NCBI GenBank assembly: GCA_947568835.1
Contig: OX387610.1
Coordinates: 3,341,001 to 3,405,000, forward strand
Origin: Protonemura montana
Lineage: Eukaryota > Arthropoda > Insecta > Plecoptera > Nemouridae
Length of the DNA stretch: 64,000 nucleotides
Direction of reading: 5' to 3'
A program made the position numbers and the translations under genes. Shown in pieces: positions 34,422-45,636 of this stretch; within the stretch, counting starts at the first letter, position 1; each line of letters begins with the position of its first letter. The notes under the pieces were generated by a model that saw nothing but the letters and a program-made list of their open reading frames with translations, was not told the DNA's origin and did not search any database.

Positions 34422-34881
34422 AACATGGCGCTAATCTTAAACCGGACTAACATAGCACTAATGTTAAGGGATTTTTTTTTTAATGCATTTTGATTTTATA
34501 AGAATACAATCAGTAGCCCGATGCTCGCATGTAAACAGGATCGCCGGCTGCGTTGGACAGTTTTCAAAGCATTACCCTGTTTATTATTTGAAAACTATTC
34601 TCTATATTTGAAATTTGGCGGCTTTTTTTGCAACGGGTCACTGCGATGTGAAAACTTTCAACATCCATGGCGGGCGAGATCATTTATTAAAAAAAACAAA
34701 TGTCGGTAGCTGTCAAAATATTGCGATCAAAACTCTAATAATCAATCTTTGAGAGATAAAATAATTAATTGCGGGTTGAATTGTCACTAAATATTACTTA
34801 AAACTCATTGAACACACGCATTTACGCGAGTTTTGTCATCTTAAGTTCAGCCAACCTAAATAAATTTAATACAAATATTAG
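34422..34881. other. No recognised feature
   Basis: AT-rich unique-looking sequence with one unrecognised 62-codon ORF. Confidence 0.4.
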
Positions 34882-35385
34882 GATGAAATCTTATTTAAAT
34901 TGCAAACGCTTGCAATGCGCATCTCGTCAAATACACTAAAATTGTCTCAAAAAGCCAGCGTCCAAGTAGCTCAATGGTTTAGAGCTACACCCGCGACAGG
35001 TGGAGATCGGGGTCCAAGTAGCTCAATGGTTTAGAGCTACACCCGCGACAGGTGGAGATCGGGGTCCAAGTAGCTCAATGGTTAGAGCAACACCCGCGAC
35101 AGGTGGAGATCAGGGTCCAAGTAGCTCAATGGTTCAGAGCTACACCCGCGACAGGTGGAGATCGGGGTCCAAGTAGCTCAATGGTTCAGAGCAACACCCG
35201 CGACAAGTGGAGATCGGGGTCCAAGTAGCTCAATGGTTCAGAGCAACACCCGTGACAGGTGGAGATCGGGGTCCAAGTAGCTCAATTGGTTAGAGCAACA
35301 CCCGCGACAGGTGGAGATTGGGGTTCGAGTCCGCGTTTGGGCATCAATTTTCGAGACGGTTATTGTGTTGATAATAATTAAAACC
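34882..35385 (+). mobile_element. tRNA-cassette element with 7 tandem cassette units
   Basis: The left end (ATTTAAATTGCAAACGCTTG) is followed by the inverted interior (GTCAAATACACTAAAATTGT). Seven 52-bp units follow, each with GTCCAAGTAGCTCAATGG (tRNA 5' end and A-box) and ACACCCGCGACAGGTGGAG (anticodon-arm region). Only the last unit continues into the B-box and 3' acceptor (GGGTTCGAGTCC, TTTGGGCATC). It closes with TCGAGACGGTTATTGTGTTG. Confidence 0.92.
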
Positions 35386-35442
35386 AATATCTACATTTAT
35401 TTCTTAAGTGATTTGAGAGAAAGATACAGACAGAGAGAAAGA

Positions 35443-35505
35443 GTTGAGTTGAGTTGAGTTGAGTTGAGTTGAGTTGAGTTGAGTTGAGTTGAGTTGAGTG
35501 GAGTT
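35443..35505. repeat. (GAGTT)n microsatellite
   Basis: About 12 near-perfect GAGTT units. Confidence 0.95.
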
Positions 35506-36094
35506 TAACGAATAGTACATTTTTTTACAACACAAAACGGTTACAATATGGTTTTACCTTTTCAATAAATAATATTATAATAATACAATTCAAATACAAT
35601 TATGATTTGCATAAAGAATTGAAATAATTTGAATTTGCATAAAGAAACTGTCTTCTGCTTCGTATCCCTAGCTTATTTAGCTATCTCTGGCGTTTTATTC
35701 CTTGGTTTTATTTCTTGGAGAGACAGAGCGAGGCGAATTAGAGTTTGCTGATTTTTACAAAATCACGTCGCTTTAATGTACGTCTAATTCCATGTTGCTT
35801 GAAGCTGGCATTTATTTGTATGGAGATAAATTGGATTCCACGGCATCTCGTTAGGATGCTTTTCTCTCATTTTCTTTGCTTTTCCGGATCTCGGGACGAG
35901 GAAAGGCCGGCAATTGCTTGGTAGAGAGCGGTACACGTGCCAGCTTGGAATGTTCACCTGGTGACGCGTTTCTCATTCGAGAAATGGAAATAATTCATTT
36001 ATGACGAGGCCTGTTTCTGGGAAAAAATTAGACAGAGAAAATAAAAAAATGTATCCTTAAATTCGGTTGAACATTACTAAATACTACTTCACTA
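35506..36094. other. No recognised feature
   Basis: AT-rich and unassigned. Confidence 0.4.
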
Positions 36095-36690
36095 TGAAGT
36101 GTTTTGACAACAGGCAATGGAGCACTGGTCTAATTGCGTCAGTGAATGAGTGGATGATGATAAAGATGATACAAATCTTAGTCGAGTCTAAAAGATAATA
36201 GGGAAAACCTGGTTCCGCCATTTAGGCTACTCCTGTCGAAGAGCACCAAGGTGACCACCGGCTTAACGTCCCTTCCGAAGGATGGTACAACGTGAACAGC
36301 AGGATTTCTTCACAAATCCATGCTGTCGAGAGGTTGATAAGCAAGGCGAGTGAAGTTACGGTACTAACTTTCATCCCTCCAACCTCTCTCCCGAACAGAA
36401 CTGGTCGTGTGTATGATGGTCACTCATTAAATACCTGATCCAGCGCAGTGTTGCTTAACTTTCATCCCTCCAACCTCTCTCCCGAACAGAACTGGTCACG
36501 TGTATGATGGTCACTCATCCAATACCTAACCCAGCGCAGTGTTGCTAAACTTTCATCCCTCCAACCTCTCTCCCAAACAGAACTGGTCATGTGTATGATG
36601 GTCACTTATCCAATACCTGACCCAGCGCAGTGTTGCTTAACTTCGGTGATCTCACGAGGACCGGTGTTTCCAACACGCCAAACCATTGGA
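36095..36690 (-). mobile_element. 5S-derived SINE, minus strand, full structure, 3-4 head units
   Basis: The tail block (TTTTGACAACAGGCAATGGA, CGTCAGTGAATGAGTG) is at 36100-36170, body at about 36220-36370, head units at 36370-36640, and the 5S leader ends at about 36690 (ACCGGTGTTTCCAACACGCC on the plus strand). Confidence 0.92.
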
Positions 36691-37439
36691 CTAAGGTACA
36701 AAATACAAACCAGTTTTCCCTGAAATCCGATGATTACTTTCCTCGACTTTGTGCATCTGTAACTTGAAATCAGGTTGAAGTGTTTGTAATATTTATACGA
36801 GGGTGCGGCACCCTAGCCAAATTGCTGGCTTACTTCAAAACTGCTGACAGACGAAACCGCAATCGAAATTATTGCTAGCTCTTCTTGTTTATGGAAATAC
36901 AAGCTTTTCATATCTGCCTTATAGCTTAGTTAGCGGCTGGGTTTGGTGGTGAGTGGTTTGAGGGTGGGTAGGAGGGTGGGTGGGTTCAGGGCAGATTGTC
37001 TTGAGATACAAATTAGTGGCCGCGCTTCGGTTCGTCGTACGCGCCCCGCGGGCCTCGTCTTTAAGACCCAGAATGTCTTCGCTTAAACTCGCTCGTGGCT
37101 CATTTGTTGAGATATTTCACACAAAACGATGGTCTTGGTCTGGAGCGGTGAGACGCAGGGAAATACTGATGCGTCTTGCGGTTTTCCTTGAAGATCTAAC
37201 TTTCATACCAATCTGCCAAGCGGTGCAAACCTCGACGTCCCGTATTGCTGAGTTTAGCAGTTTTGGGTTTAATTTTTTGTTGAGGGTTTATTAATTATTT
37301 AACCCAAAACTATAATCAGTGATGGTTGGTTCATGTATTTCTTGTTCTCTCTGATAAAACAGTTTTTGATCCAAATGTATAAAATTGTAAAAAAAAATTG
37401 AATATATTTTATAGTAGATGGTTTCATGTCATTAGATGC
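36691..37439. other. Unassigned; one unrecognised ORF
   Basis: A plus-strand ORF at 36980-37294 (104 codons) has no recognisable domain. I see no splice context and do not call a gene. Confidence 0.35.
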
Positions 37440-37682
37440 ATGCTTAGATGCATTTAGGAAGCTTGAACTTGGTATTTGTTATAATTTTATGTGGTTCTTT
37501 TGTTATCAAAAAAATTGTCAGGACTGCTCTTACCCTTGATAAAGTAACAGGTACAAGCTACGAAACGTCGGGAAATTTAGTTGTTCTTCACTTAGCATTG
37601 AAAACCCAGTTGAAATAGTCTTTTGTTAAAACTAGTGCTAAGTTTACATCAAGTAGACATGAGTTTAAAAACAATCGTAGTT
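37440..37682 (+). repeat. Family S (hairpin/MITE-like) copy
   Basis: Contains GCATTTAGGAAGCTTGAAC, CTTGATAAAGTAACAGGTAC, TTTAGTTGTTCTTCACTTAG and ends near TTTAAAAACAATCGTAG. Only one arm is present. Confidence 0.85.
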
Positions 37683-38637
37683 TCAAGTCACAGTTGAAAG
37701 AACAGAGATAAACAACGTGTTGCTACAAGAGTGAAGTGTTCAAACAAATATTCTTTTAGTGACAGTTTGGTGTCAGACCAACTGTCACGGTGACAGGTGA
37801 CAAGGTGACAGGTGACAAGGTGACAGGTATCAAGGTGACAGTTGACAGGCAAAAAAAATAAATAAACTAACATTACAATTGGTGTCAAAGTGTGGGATTT
37901 GTTTGTACAAATTATTGAATTACATTTGGCGTCTGCTGGTGGGATTTATGAATGCCAAGAGGCTTTTATAAGTATTTTAGAGATATTTTTAACTAACAAA
38001 AAGTAGTTAAAACCTTCAAAATATCGCCAGATTCCCTAAAGGTGAGTGTTTATTTTTAGCCCCCCCCCCCCCCCCCCCAACCGCTATCAAAGCGTCACCC
38101 ATACATTTATTTATTTATTTATTTGCTTTTATTGTCATAAGATTTATCATAAAAATTAAGATCTGTTGGCATCATTGTGCTTGCTTTCCAAGAAATTAAC
38201 TCTGAAATAAGATCTAACAAGGAATGTTTAGGAAGGCAGTGGATTTTGTCAGCACTTTGTTTTCAAAAGATCATTCTGTGCTTGCATAGCGCTGATAGAA
38301 ACAATAGGACTCAGTTTGTGAAGTTCAGAGGAGTTGTTGTGTTATTCAAAATGTTGCTCAACTTTCTCACATCTTCTCGGCGTCGGCATGCGGGGAAATT
38401 GGAAGGAATTTGGCAGCAAGCTTTTTGTTATCCCGCCAACAATTAGATGCCACGTGTCAGAAGAATAAAGACTTTCACTTCATTCAAGACGCGGTACTCT
38501 ATTTACGCTAGCAGTGGTTGGTTGAGAGTTGGACACAGAGAATAGGAAATATTTGCCATAATCAAAATCAAAACGGAATATAAAATAATAAATGCAATAC
38601 TGAAGGCAACAAACAAATCGATTCAAAGCTGATGAAC
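37683..38637. other. Small GTGACAGG repeat and poly(C) tract
   Basis: At 37785-37850 are several copies of a GTGACAGGTGACAAG-like unit. A C tract of about 19 lies at 38060-38079. A TTTA run lies at 38106-38125. No gene is recognised. Confidence 0.5.
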
Positions 38638-38931
38638 CACCAAACCGTTCGGTGGTCATCCATCCAATATCTGACCCAGCGCAGTGTTGCTTAACTTTCA
38701 TCCCTCCAACCTCTCTCCCAAACAGAACTGGTTATGTGTATGATGGTCACCCATCCAATACCTGACTCAGCGCAGTGTTGCTTAACTTTCATCCCTCCAA
38801 CCTCTCTCTCCCGAACAGAAATGGTCATGTGTATGACGGTCACCCATCCAATACCTGACTCTGCGCAGTGTTGCTTAACCTCGGTGATCTCACGAGGACC
38901 GGTGTTTCCAACATGCCAAACCGTTCGGTAT
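38638..38931 (-). mobile_element. 5S-derived SINE, head only, about 3 units
   Basis: Head units plus the 5S leader (CGGTGTTTCCAACATGCC near 38900-38917). No body or 3' tail is present; the piece abuts the foldback element that starts at about 38937. Confidence 0.88.
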
Positions 38932-38936
38932 GAGCC

Positions 38937-39882
38937 TAGAGTGTAGGTTCTAGGTAGAGAAACAACGTTAATGTTACAGTCTCTCCGTGAAAGATGGCCG
39001 CCAAATGACCACTTTTCCGGCAAAAATTCAGAGTATCGGAACACGCCGTTAAGTCGGGCCACTGTCGTATGAAATTTAATTTCGATATTTCTCGGAGGTT
39101 AACTCGCTTTTGAGACTTTTCATGCTCAAAAGATCTCCATCAATTTTTACCTCAACGATTGATATACACGTAACGATATTCAAAAGCGAGTAACCTACGA
39201 GAAATATCGAAATTAAATTTCATACGACAGTGGCTCCACTTAACGGGTTGTTTCGGTACTCTGAATTTTTGACGGTAAAGTAGTAATTTGGCGGCCATCT
39301 TTCACGCAGAAAGTTTAACATTAACGTTCTGTCTCTTCCTAGAACCTGCACACTCAACGGTTTAACATTAACGTTCTGTCTCTACCTAGAACCTGCACAC
39401 TCAACGGTTTAACATTAACGTTCTGCCTCAACCTAGAACCTGCACACTCAACGGTTTAACATTAACGTTCTGCCTCTACCTAGAACCTGCACACTCAACG
39501 GTTTAACATTAACGTTCTGCCTCTACCTAGAACCTGCACACTCAATGGTTTAACATTAACGTTCTGCCTCTACCTAGAACCTGCGCACTCAACGGTTTAA
39601 CATTAACGTTCTGTCTCTACCTAGAACCTGCACACTCAACGGTTTAACATTAACGTTCTGCCTCTACCTAGAACCTGCACACTCAACGGTTTAACATTAA
39701 CGTTCTGCCTCTACCTAGAACCTGCACACTCAACGGTTTAACATTAACGTTCTGCCTCTACCTAGAACCTGCACACTCAACGGTTTAACATCAACGTTCT
39801 GCCTCTACCTAGAACCTGCACACTCAACGGTTTAATATTAACATTCTGTCTCTACCTAGAACCTGCACACTCAACGGTATAA
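38937..39882. mobile_element. Foldback element with a 47-bp tandem array on one arm
   Basis: Imperfect inverted arms, about 38937-39114 and 39180-39357, flank a 65-bp centre. Paired landmarks: AAATTTAATTTCGATATTTC with GAAATATCGAAATTAAATTT, and GATGGCCGCCAAATGACCAC with AATTTGGCGGCCATCTTTC. The outer end of the right arm is repeated about 12 times at a 47-bp period to 39882 (GGTTTAACATTAACGTTCTG, CTACCTAGAACCTGCACACT). The left arm has one copy (GGTTCTAGGTAGAGAAACAA). Shared GGCCGCCAAATGAC and centre sequences show kinship with the flank of the 60-bp-minisatellite element. Confidence 0.92.
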
Positions 39883-40118
39883 GTTTGGAAAATGGGAATT
39901 TTTACCAAATCCTGGGGAAATCTCCACTTCACGCCATAAAAAGTCGATTATGTCGATCAAAAGGGTCGTTTCTAAAATATGTTCAGTGAGAACTGAAATA
40001 TTGATAATCGGAAAATCGGAAAATATCTTAATAAATATTGGAGAGAATCTTCTTAGATTTTTTTTGTGCGATCTTGTGTTTACTAAAGCGCAAAAAATTG
40101 CCACGACGTTAAAAAATA

Positions 40119-40440
40119 TATATTTATTTATTTATTTATTTCATAGCACACTTGCTAGTTTTTTTTTCAAATACGAAACAACCATAGTACTAAACATTAC
40201 AAAATATTTTATCATTCATAACCCATTTCACACATTTAACTTTAAATCTACTTACATTACTACAATTTTTTACGTTTATAGGCAGGGTATTATACATCAT
40301 TATTCCTCTGTTAAACATTGACTGGTACCATTTTTTCCCATTACATCTTTTCCTAAATAGATTTTCTTTTTCTGTTGCACCCCTTGTGGCTATACATTTA
40401 CAAATATTACTGTGTGCTCTGCAAAAATTACAAGAAAATC
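40119..40440 (-). pseudogene. LINE 3' end (second family)
   Basis: A minus-strand frame ends with a stop at 40190-40192 and carries the typical non-LTR C-terminal pattern: HSNICKCIATRGATEK, NLFRKRCNGKKWYQS, then FNRGIMMYNTLPINVKN and VSRFKVKCVKWV. A short 3' UTR follows and an AAAT-type tail lies at 40119-40140. Only the last 80 or so residues are present, consistent with strong 5' truncation. The protein differs from the LINE at 61290-61910. Confidence 0.75.
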
Positions 40441-40761
40441 CGTTAGAATTTGAAATCTGTTTTGTATTTCAAGACTTTGCGGGGTTGTTTGAAAGAATCC
40501 CGACTAAAATCCCACAAATCCACGGCCTTCTAGAATAGCGCAACATTCCCTGGTACCGAGGGAGAAGTTGTTATCGTTATTCGTTATCGCTGACGTCACG
40601 GAGGAAAACAATTAAAGAAGATTCGGAAGACTGCTACTTAAAATATTATCGCGACTCGCGCTTGCGCTGTTGAGTTGGACCCTCAAGAAGGCGGTGAAGA
40701 GAGTCGTTGAATGGCGAGAGTTGCGAACTGCTGCTTATAAATCAATTGGAACATTTACTTT
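40441..40761. other. No recognised feature
   Basis: Unassigned sequence between a LINE fragment and a composite element. Confidence 0.4.
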
Positions 40762-41245
40762 CTGCTGAGCAAACGAGGCTGGCAACACGTGGTAACAGTA
40801 GGTGCCACCCGAGGGCGCTTGCTGCTGAACAAACGAGGCCGGCAACACGTGGTAACGGTAGGTGCCACCCGATGCCGCTTACTGCTGAGCAAACGAGGCC
40901 GGCAACACGTGGTAACGGTAGGTGCCACCCGATGGCGCTTGCTGCTGAGCAAACGAGGCCGGCAACACGTGGTAACGGTAGGTGCCACCCGATGGCGCTT
41001 GCGGCCGTCCTTTTTAACAAATCCCTACAATTAAATAATTACGACTCAAAATATCGCGATGCATGTTTATCAATCGCTGAGGTTAGCATTAATAAAGATT
41101 AATTGAGTGTAAACCAGTCTCAAATGCAAGTAATCTGCGAGAAATAACGAAATGAAATTTCTTAACACTCGAAACGACGGTGACTCCACCTGGCGGCATT
41201 CTACATTTTTGTCGCATGAAAGCAGTCATTTGGCGGCCATTTTTA
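40762..41245 (+). mobile_element. Composite element: 60-bp minisatellite (4 units) plus conserved flank
   Basis: Four 60-bp units (40762-41010), then the conserved flank (ATCCCTACAATTAAATAATT, TTGAGTGTAAACCAGTCTC, TGACTCCACCTGGCGGCAT) and AGTCATTTGGCGGCCATTTT. Confidence 0.93.
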
Positions 41246-41869
41246 GCGTTCACTTTGCTTATTTCGCTAGCTACGCTCACCAATAAATCTGACTGGTCTT
41301 TCCAGTCTGAAATGAATTTAACAAATAGAACGCTTTCTTCATCTGTGTAACGGTCCGTTAGAAACCACCCTTCAATAACACTCTCACCACTGCCAAACTC
41401 CACTATCAACCTCTTGACCACTCTCACCTATACGACAGCTCTCTCTATCGGGACAGTAACGGCCTCCCAGAGCGTCGACCCACTCTGTCTTAATCAGAAA
41501 GTAATTTCGCTCCCCGCGATGAACGACGGCAGCGCCCGCGGCGGCCGCCAGCTTAAGCTGTTTGGTAATTAAAATTAATTTCAAGATTGCGGGACGCGAT
41601 TGCGGGCCGTGATTGCGGGGCGATATTGTGGGACGGGTGCAGGACGATGTTGGCCACGCTTATATTTGAGTCTGCAAGGAAAATGGGGAGGGAAAATTGT
41701 ATATTTTGTATTTACTTTTGCTTCGGAAGAAATGTTTCCTAAAGTCGCGAATGTTTGATGAAGCTCGACCAATGGCAAAGCAGTAAACACAACTTCAACT
41801 CCAGTCTGAAGATAATTTATTCACAAATATTTACGTTTCTATTTTACATATTTTTATTTTCTTTGTGAA
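41246..41869. other. Unassigned; weak minus-strand ORFs
   Basis: Minus frames at 41270-41584 (containing GERNYFLIKTEWVDALGG and VVKRLIVEFGSGESVIEG) are open but unrecognised. Part of one simply runs into the transposable-element flank. Not called as genes. Confidence 0.3.
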
Positions 41870-42232
41870 GCCAAGTTTTTTCCGCACACATAATTGGTTA
41901 GTTAGTAAAAAAACGCCAATTTGTTCGGGATTTTATTTCAGAAAATACAAAATACGTTAGTTTTTTTTAGTTATTGACCCTGATTATTTTATTTAGATGC
42001 ATTTAGGAAGCTTGAACTTGGTAATTGTTATAATTTTTTGTGGTTCTTTTGTTATCGGAAAATTGTCAGGACTGCTTTAACCCTTGATAAAGTAACAGGT
42101 ACAAGTTACGAAACGTTGGGAAATTCAGTTGTTCTTCACTTAGCATTCAAAAACCATTTGAAATAGTTTTTGTTAAAACTAGTGCTAAGTTTACATCAAG
42201 TAGACATGGGTCTAAAAACAATCGTAGTTCCA
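41870..42232 (+). repeat. Family S copy, longer form
   Basis: Extends upstream of the usual core (ATAATTGGTTAGTTAGTAAA, AATACAAAATACGTTAG, TTATTGACCCTGATTATTTT), then the core (CTTGATAAAGTAACAGGTAC) to GTCTAAAAACAATCGTAG. The minus-strand copy at 46765-47085 shares the upstream extension. Confidence 0.85.
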
Positions 42233-42654
42233 AGTGGCTTTTCAAACGGAAGTTCGATTTTCTTTAATTTTGAAACCCGCTCATCCTTGAACACGACTGG
42301 CGTGTTCAAGGTCTTTGATCATCAAATATCTGTTTCCGACCGCGCCAGGTATCGAACCCGGACCCCGGTTGTGTGAGCTACACTCATCTCCAGAGTGAAT
42401 GTACTTATTGGACAAGTGTTTACTGGTCAGGGTGGATGGATATCCAACCAAACTGTCAGACCGACACTATCAAGAAAACAGTGGGGCCGTGAAAAGCAAA
42501 CAACAAGATGGCCGCCAGTGGCGTGCGGGAGGCTCACTTTGCGTTGTCTTTACGGTTAATAAGATTTGTGCAGAAAAAAAGATATCTGTATATATTTTAT
42601 TTTTTCCAAAAAGACTGCGACCAAGTGTCATTGGTCTAAAGATGTCGGTCGAAC
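42233..42654. other. tRNA-like relic in unassigned sequence
   Basis: At about 42333-42390 the minus strand has TAGCTCACACAACCGGGGTC and a B-box (GGGTTCGATACCTGG), a tRNA-derived sequence. It is too diverged for a functional tRNA. The rest is unassigned. Confidence 0.4.
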
Positions 42655-42787
42655 CTATCCTACCCTAGAAGGGAGGAGGGGAAACTCGGTGCCGGCAAGT
42701 AGCCTACTCCTGTCGAAGACCAAGCGGACCACCGGCTTTAAGTCCCTTCCGAAGGACGGTACAACGCGAACAACAGGATTCCTCAAA
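42655..42787 (-). mobile_element. 5S-SINE body fragment
   Basis: Only the middle of the SINE is present (CCTAGAAGGGAGGAGGGGAA through ACGGTACAACGCGAACAACA, plus strand). It lacks head and 3' tail. Confidence 0.8.
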
Positions 42788-42809
42788 AAGAGCTCAAAAT
42801 TGTTTTAAG

Positions 42810-43060
42810 AAAAACTATTTGAACTGGGTTGTGAATGCTAAGTAAAGGGCTACTAAATTTCCCGACGTTTCGCAACATGTACTAGTTACTTCTTCAGAGG
42901 TTCAGACTGCTCAAACCTCTGAAGAAGTAACTAGTATATGTTACGAAACGTCGGGAAAATTAGTAGCCCTTTACTTAGCATTCACAACCCAGTTCAAATA
43001 GTTTTTCTAAAAACTTGTGCTAAGGATAAATCAAGTAGACATGAGTCTAAAAACCATCAG
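42810..43060. repeat. Family S hairpin with about 90-bp arms
   Basis: Arms at about 42810-42902 and 42913-43006 are nearly perfect inverted copies (GAACTGGGTTGTGAATGCTA with TAGCATTCACAACCCAGTTC; TACTAGTTACTTCTTCAGAG with CTCTGAAGAAGTAACTAGTA), with about 10 bp between them. A tail with ACATGAGTCTAAAAACC follows. Confidence 0.92.
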
Positions 43061-43687
43061 CTCAAAATTGTCCCACGGACTTCAAGAAAGTTCCATGAAA
43101 AAATGTTGAAAACTGTAAAAGCGTTTTGCGAGAACCTATCGATCAACAGGTATATATATTGATGAAAGATAAAAGACGGATAAAAAATAAAAGACTAAAG
43201 ATAAAGGTTAAACATAACATATGAAAGATAAAAGATACAAGATGAAAGTTATGTAGTTCCACAAAATGCCCCCCCCCCCACCCACCCCTCTCGGGATCGG
43301 CTGCAACGTAATTGAACGCAGCTGTCACTCGTCGAAACTCGAGATGATTTTCCGAGATTTTCCCGGCCGTTTTCACAAGAGCATATCTCTATCCTTCTCG
43401 CTCTTATGCCCTAGCTCGTAACAATAATGCGTGCGAGTGAGATGAAAGATGGGTCGTTTAATAAAAGTCTATCTCCCTTGTTGTAAGTGAAGGTGGGGGA
43501 GGCGAGGGGGTGGGGGAAGGGTGCTGTCACATCTATTGGGCAGTGACTTGTGAGGATGTTCAAATCTTGGCAATAAGGATGTTACACTTGGATAGAGTTG
43601 GGCGGGTCGACTAGTGGAGGGGGAGGGGGTAAGTTATCTAAGTGGCAGCTTAGATTAAACACTTGACTAACTCGAGCAGAAGTTCCC
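43061..43687. other. AAAGATAAAAG-rich stretch, poly(C), otherwise unassigned
   Basis: A purine-rich irregular repeat (ATGAAAGATAAAAGA-like) lies at 43160-43245. A C-rich tract lies at 43267-43288. No gene is seen. Confidence 0.4.
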
Positions 43688-44180
43688 AACAGTTTGGCGG
43701 GTCCTCGTGAGATCGCCGAAGTTAAGCAACACTGCGCTGGGTCAGGTATTGGATGGGTGACCACCATACACATGACCAGTTCTGTTCGGGAGAGAGGTTG
43801 GAGAGATGAAAGTTAAGCAACACTGCGCTGGGTCAGGTATTGGATGGGTGACCATCATACACATGACCAGTTCTGTTCGGGAGAGAGGTTGGAGGGATGA
43901 AAGTTAAGCAACACTGCGCTGAGTCAGGTATTGGATGGGTGACCATCATACACATGACCAGTTCTGTTCGGGAGAGAGGTTGGAGGGATGAAAGTTAAGC
44001 TACTCTGCGCTGAGTCAGGTATTGGATTGGTGACCATCATACACATGACCAGTTCTGTTCGGGAGAGAGGTTGGAGGGATGAAAGTTAAGCAACACTACA
44101 CTGAGTCAGGTATTGGATGGGTGACCATCATACACATGACCAGTTCGGTTCAAGAGAGAGGTTTGAGGGATACAAGTTTA
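43688..44180 (+). mobile_element. 5S-derived SINE head array, 5 units, no body
   Basis: A leader remnant (ACAGTTTGGCGGGTCCTCGT) is followed by five 91-bp head units; the array stops without entering the SINE body. Confidence 0.93.
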
Positions 44181-44974
44181 GCAAGTCATTATTTTAATTA
44201 TAATGAGACAAATCCGTTAACATAATCGCTGTAAAAAACAGAAAATCCCCCTAAAAATTATTTAAAGACCAACATTACCGTTTCAACAATTGACTCTTGA
44301 AAAGTTCACTGAAATATAAAATGGGACAAACACACACATTTGTTTTAACTGAAATAATCTTGTATTTATAATTCCCTTGAAAGCAATCCAGATTCATAAT
44401 TGAACGTATTGCAGGATAGCATGCGTGGTCCATACAGCTCCAGATAGGTTGGCTTATGCAGGTGCTCATGACCAGGGTTTAGGGGTGGACCAAAGCGTGT
44501 TATTTTATTGGGCACAATTTATTTCCCGTCCCCTGGCGGCAATGAATTCGAACTAACACACACACGCACGCACACACGCACGCACACACGCACGGCCACT
44601 CTGAGCACGCATCGATTCTTTCAAGTGATATTCCACGTTTTTCCTTCAGTTTTTTTTTTTTTTATTTATTTATTTTTTTATTTTTGTACCTGACAAAAAC
44701 TATTTTAACTTGGTTTTTGAATGCTAACCGTGATGTATTTCCGGTGCTAAAATCCCTGCAAATCTGTGTTTTTTTTTCGTGCCCTGGACAAGTCATACAC
44801 GATTTACTTGCTTTAATAGTTTAAAATTGTTGCCAGAAAAACCGCTACGCATTGATTGATCGCAAAACATTCCATTTTGATTTAAAAGATCTACGGCGCT
44901 GAAAAGACTGCTCGACTTTACGGTGGCTCATATGTAGCGTCATCTTTGAAAGAAACTTCTAAATCATCTTCAGT
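44181..44974. other. Microsatellites and a short family S end
   Basis: A CACACACGCACG microsatellite lies at 44556-44596, T-rich at 44650-44690. A short family S end (GACAAAAACTATTTTAACTT, GGTTTTTGAATGCTAA) is at 44694-44725. No gene is seen. Confidence 0.5.
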
Positions 44975-45370
44975 AGTGACAAAAACTATTTCAACTGGGT
45001 TTTGAATGCTAAGTGAAGAACAACTAAATTTCCCAACGTTTCGTAACTTGTACCTGTTACTTTATCAAGGGTAAAAGCAGTCCTGACAATTTTCCAATAA
45101 CAAAAGAACCACATCAAATTATAACAATTACCAAGTTCAAGCTTCCTGAATGCATCTAAATAAAATAATCAGGGTCAATAACTAAAAAAAACTAATGTAT
45201 TTTGTATTGTCAGGACTGTTATGACCCTTGATAAAGTAACAGGTACAAGTTACAAAACGTTGGGAAATTCAGTTATTCTTCACTTAGCATTCAAAACCAA
45301 GTTGAAAGTGTTTTTCTTAAAACTAGTGCTAAGTTTACATCAAGTAGACATGAGTCTAAAAACAATCATA
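44975..45370. repeat. Two family S copies head to head
   Basis: A minus-strand copy (about 44975-45200: CAAAAACTATTTCAACTGGG to ACTAAAAAAAACTAATG) is followed directly by a plus-strand copy (about 45207-45370: GTCAGGACTGTTATGACCC to GTCTAAAAACAATCATAA). Confidence 0.85.
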
Positions 45371-45636
45371 ATTTTGCTATCTAATTGTGAACTAAAACGA
45401 GTCTTCCTGTTGATATCAAGATGGAGTTGGCTGGACGTAGGACAGTGTTGCCACTCAGTGGCGTTGTAGGATGAGCGTGGTCGCTGGAGACAGGTTTTAT
45501 GACGAGTCAAGCAACTTTCACATCACAACAAGCTTAGACAATGCAATTGCAAATATCTTCCAATGAAATTTCGCTTAAAATCTGTGAAGAAAAGGAAAAA
45601 ATGGAAAGAAAAAAACGAAATTACTAAATTCTTTTG

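Noticed and set aside
35281..35340. Functional tRNA gene
   Set aside because: A-box and B-box are present, but the anticodon loop (CGCGACA) lacks U at position 33 and the acceptor pairing is imperfect. The sequence is part of a dispersed element present in many copies.
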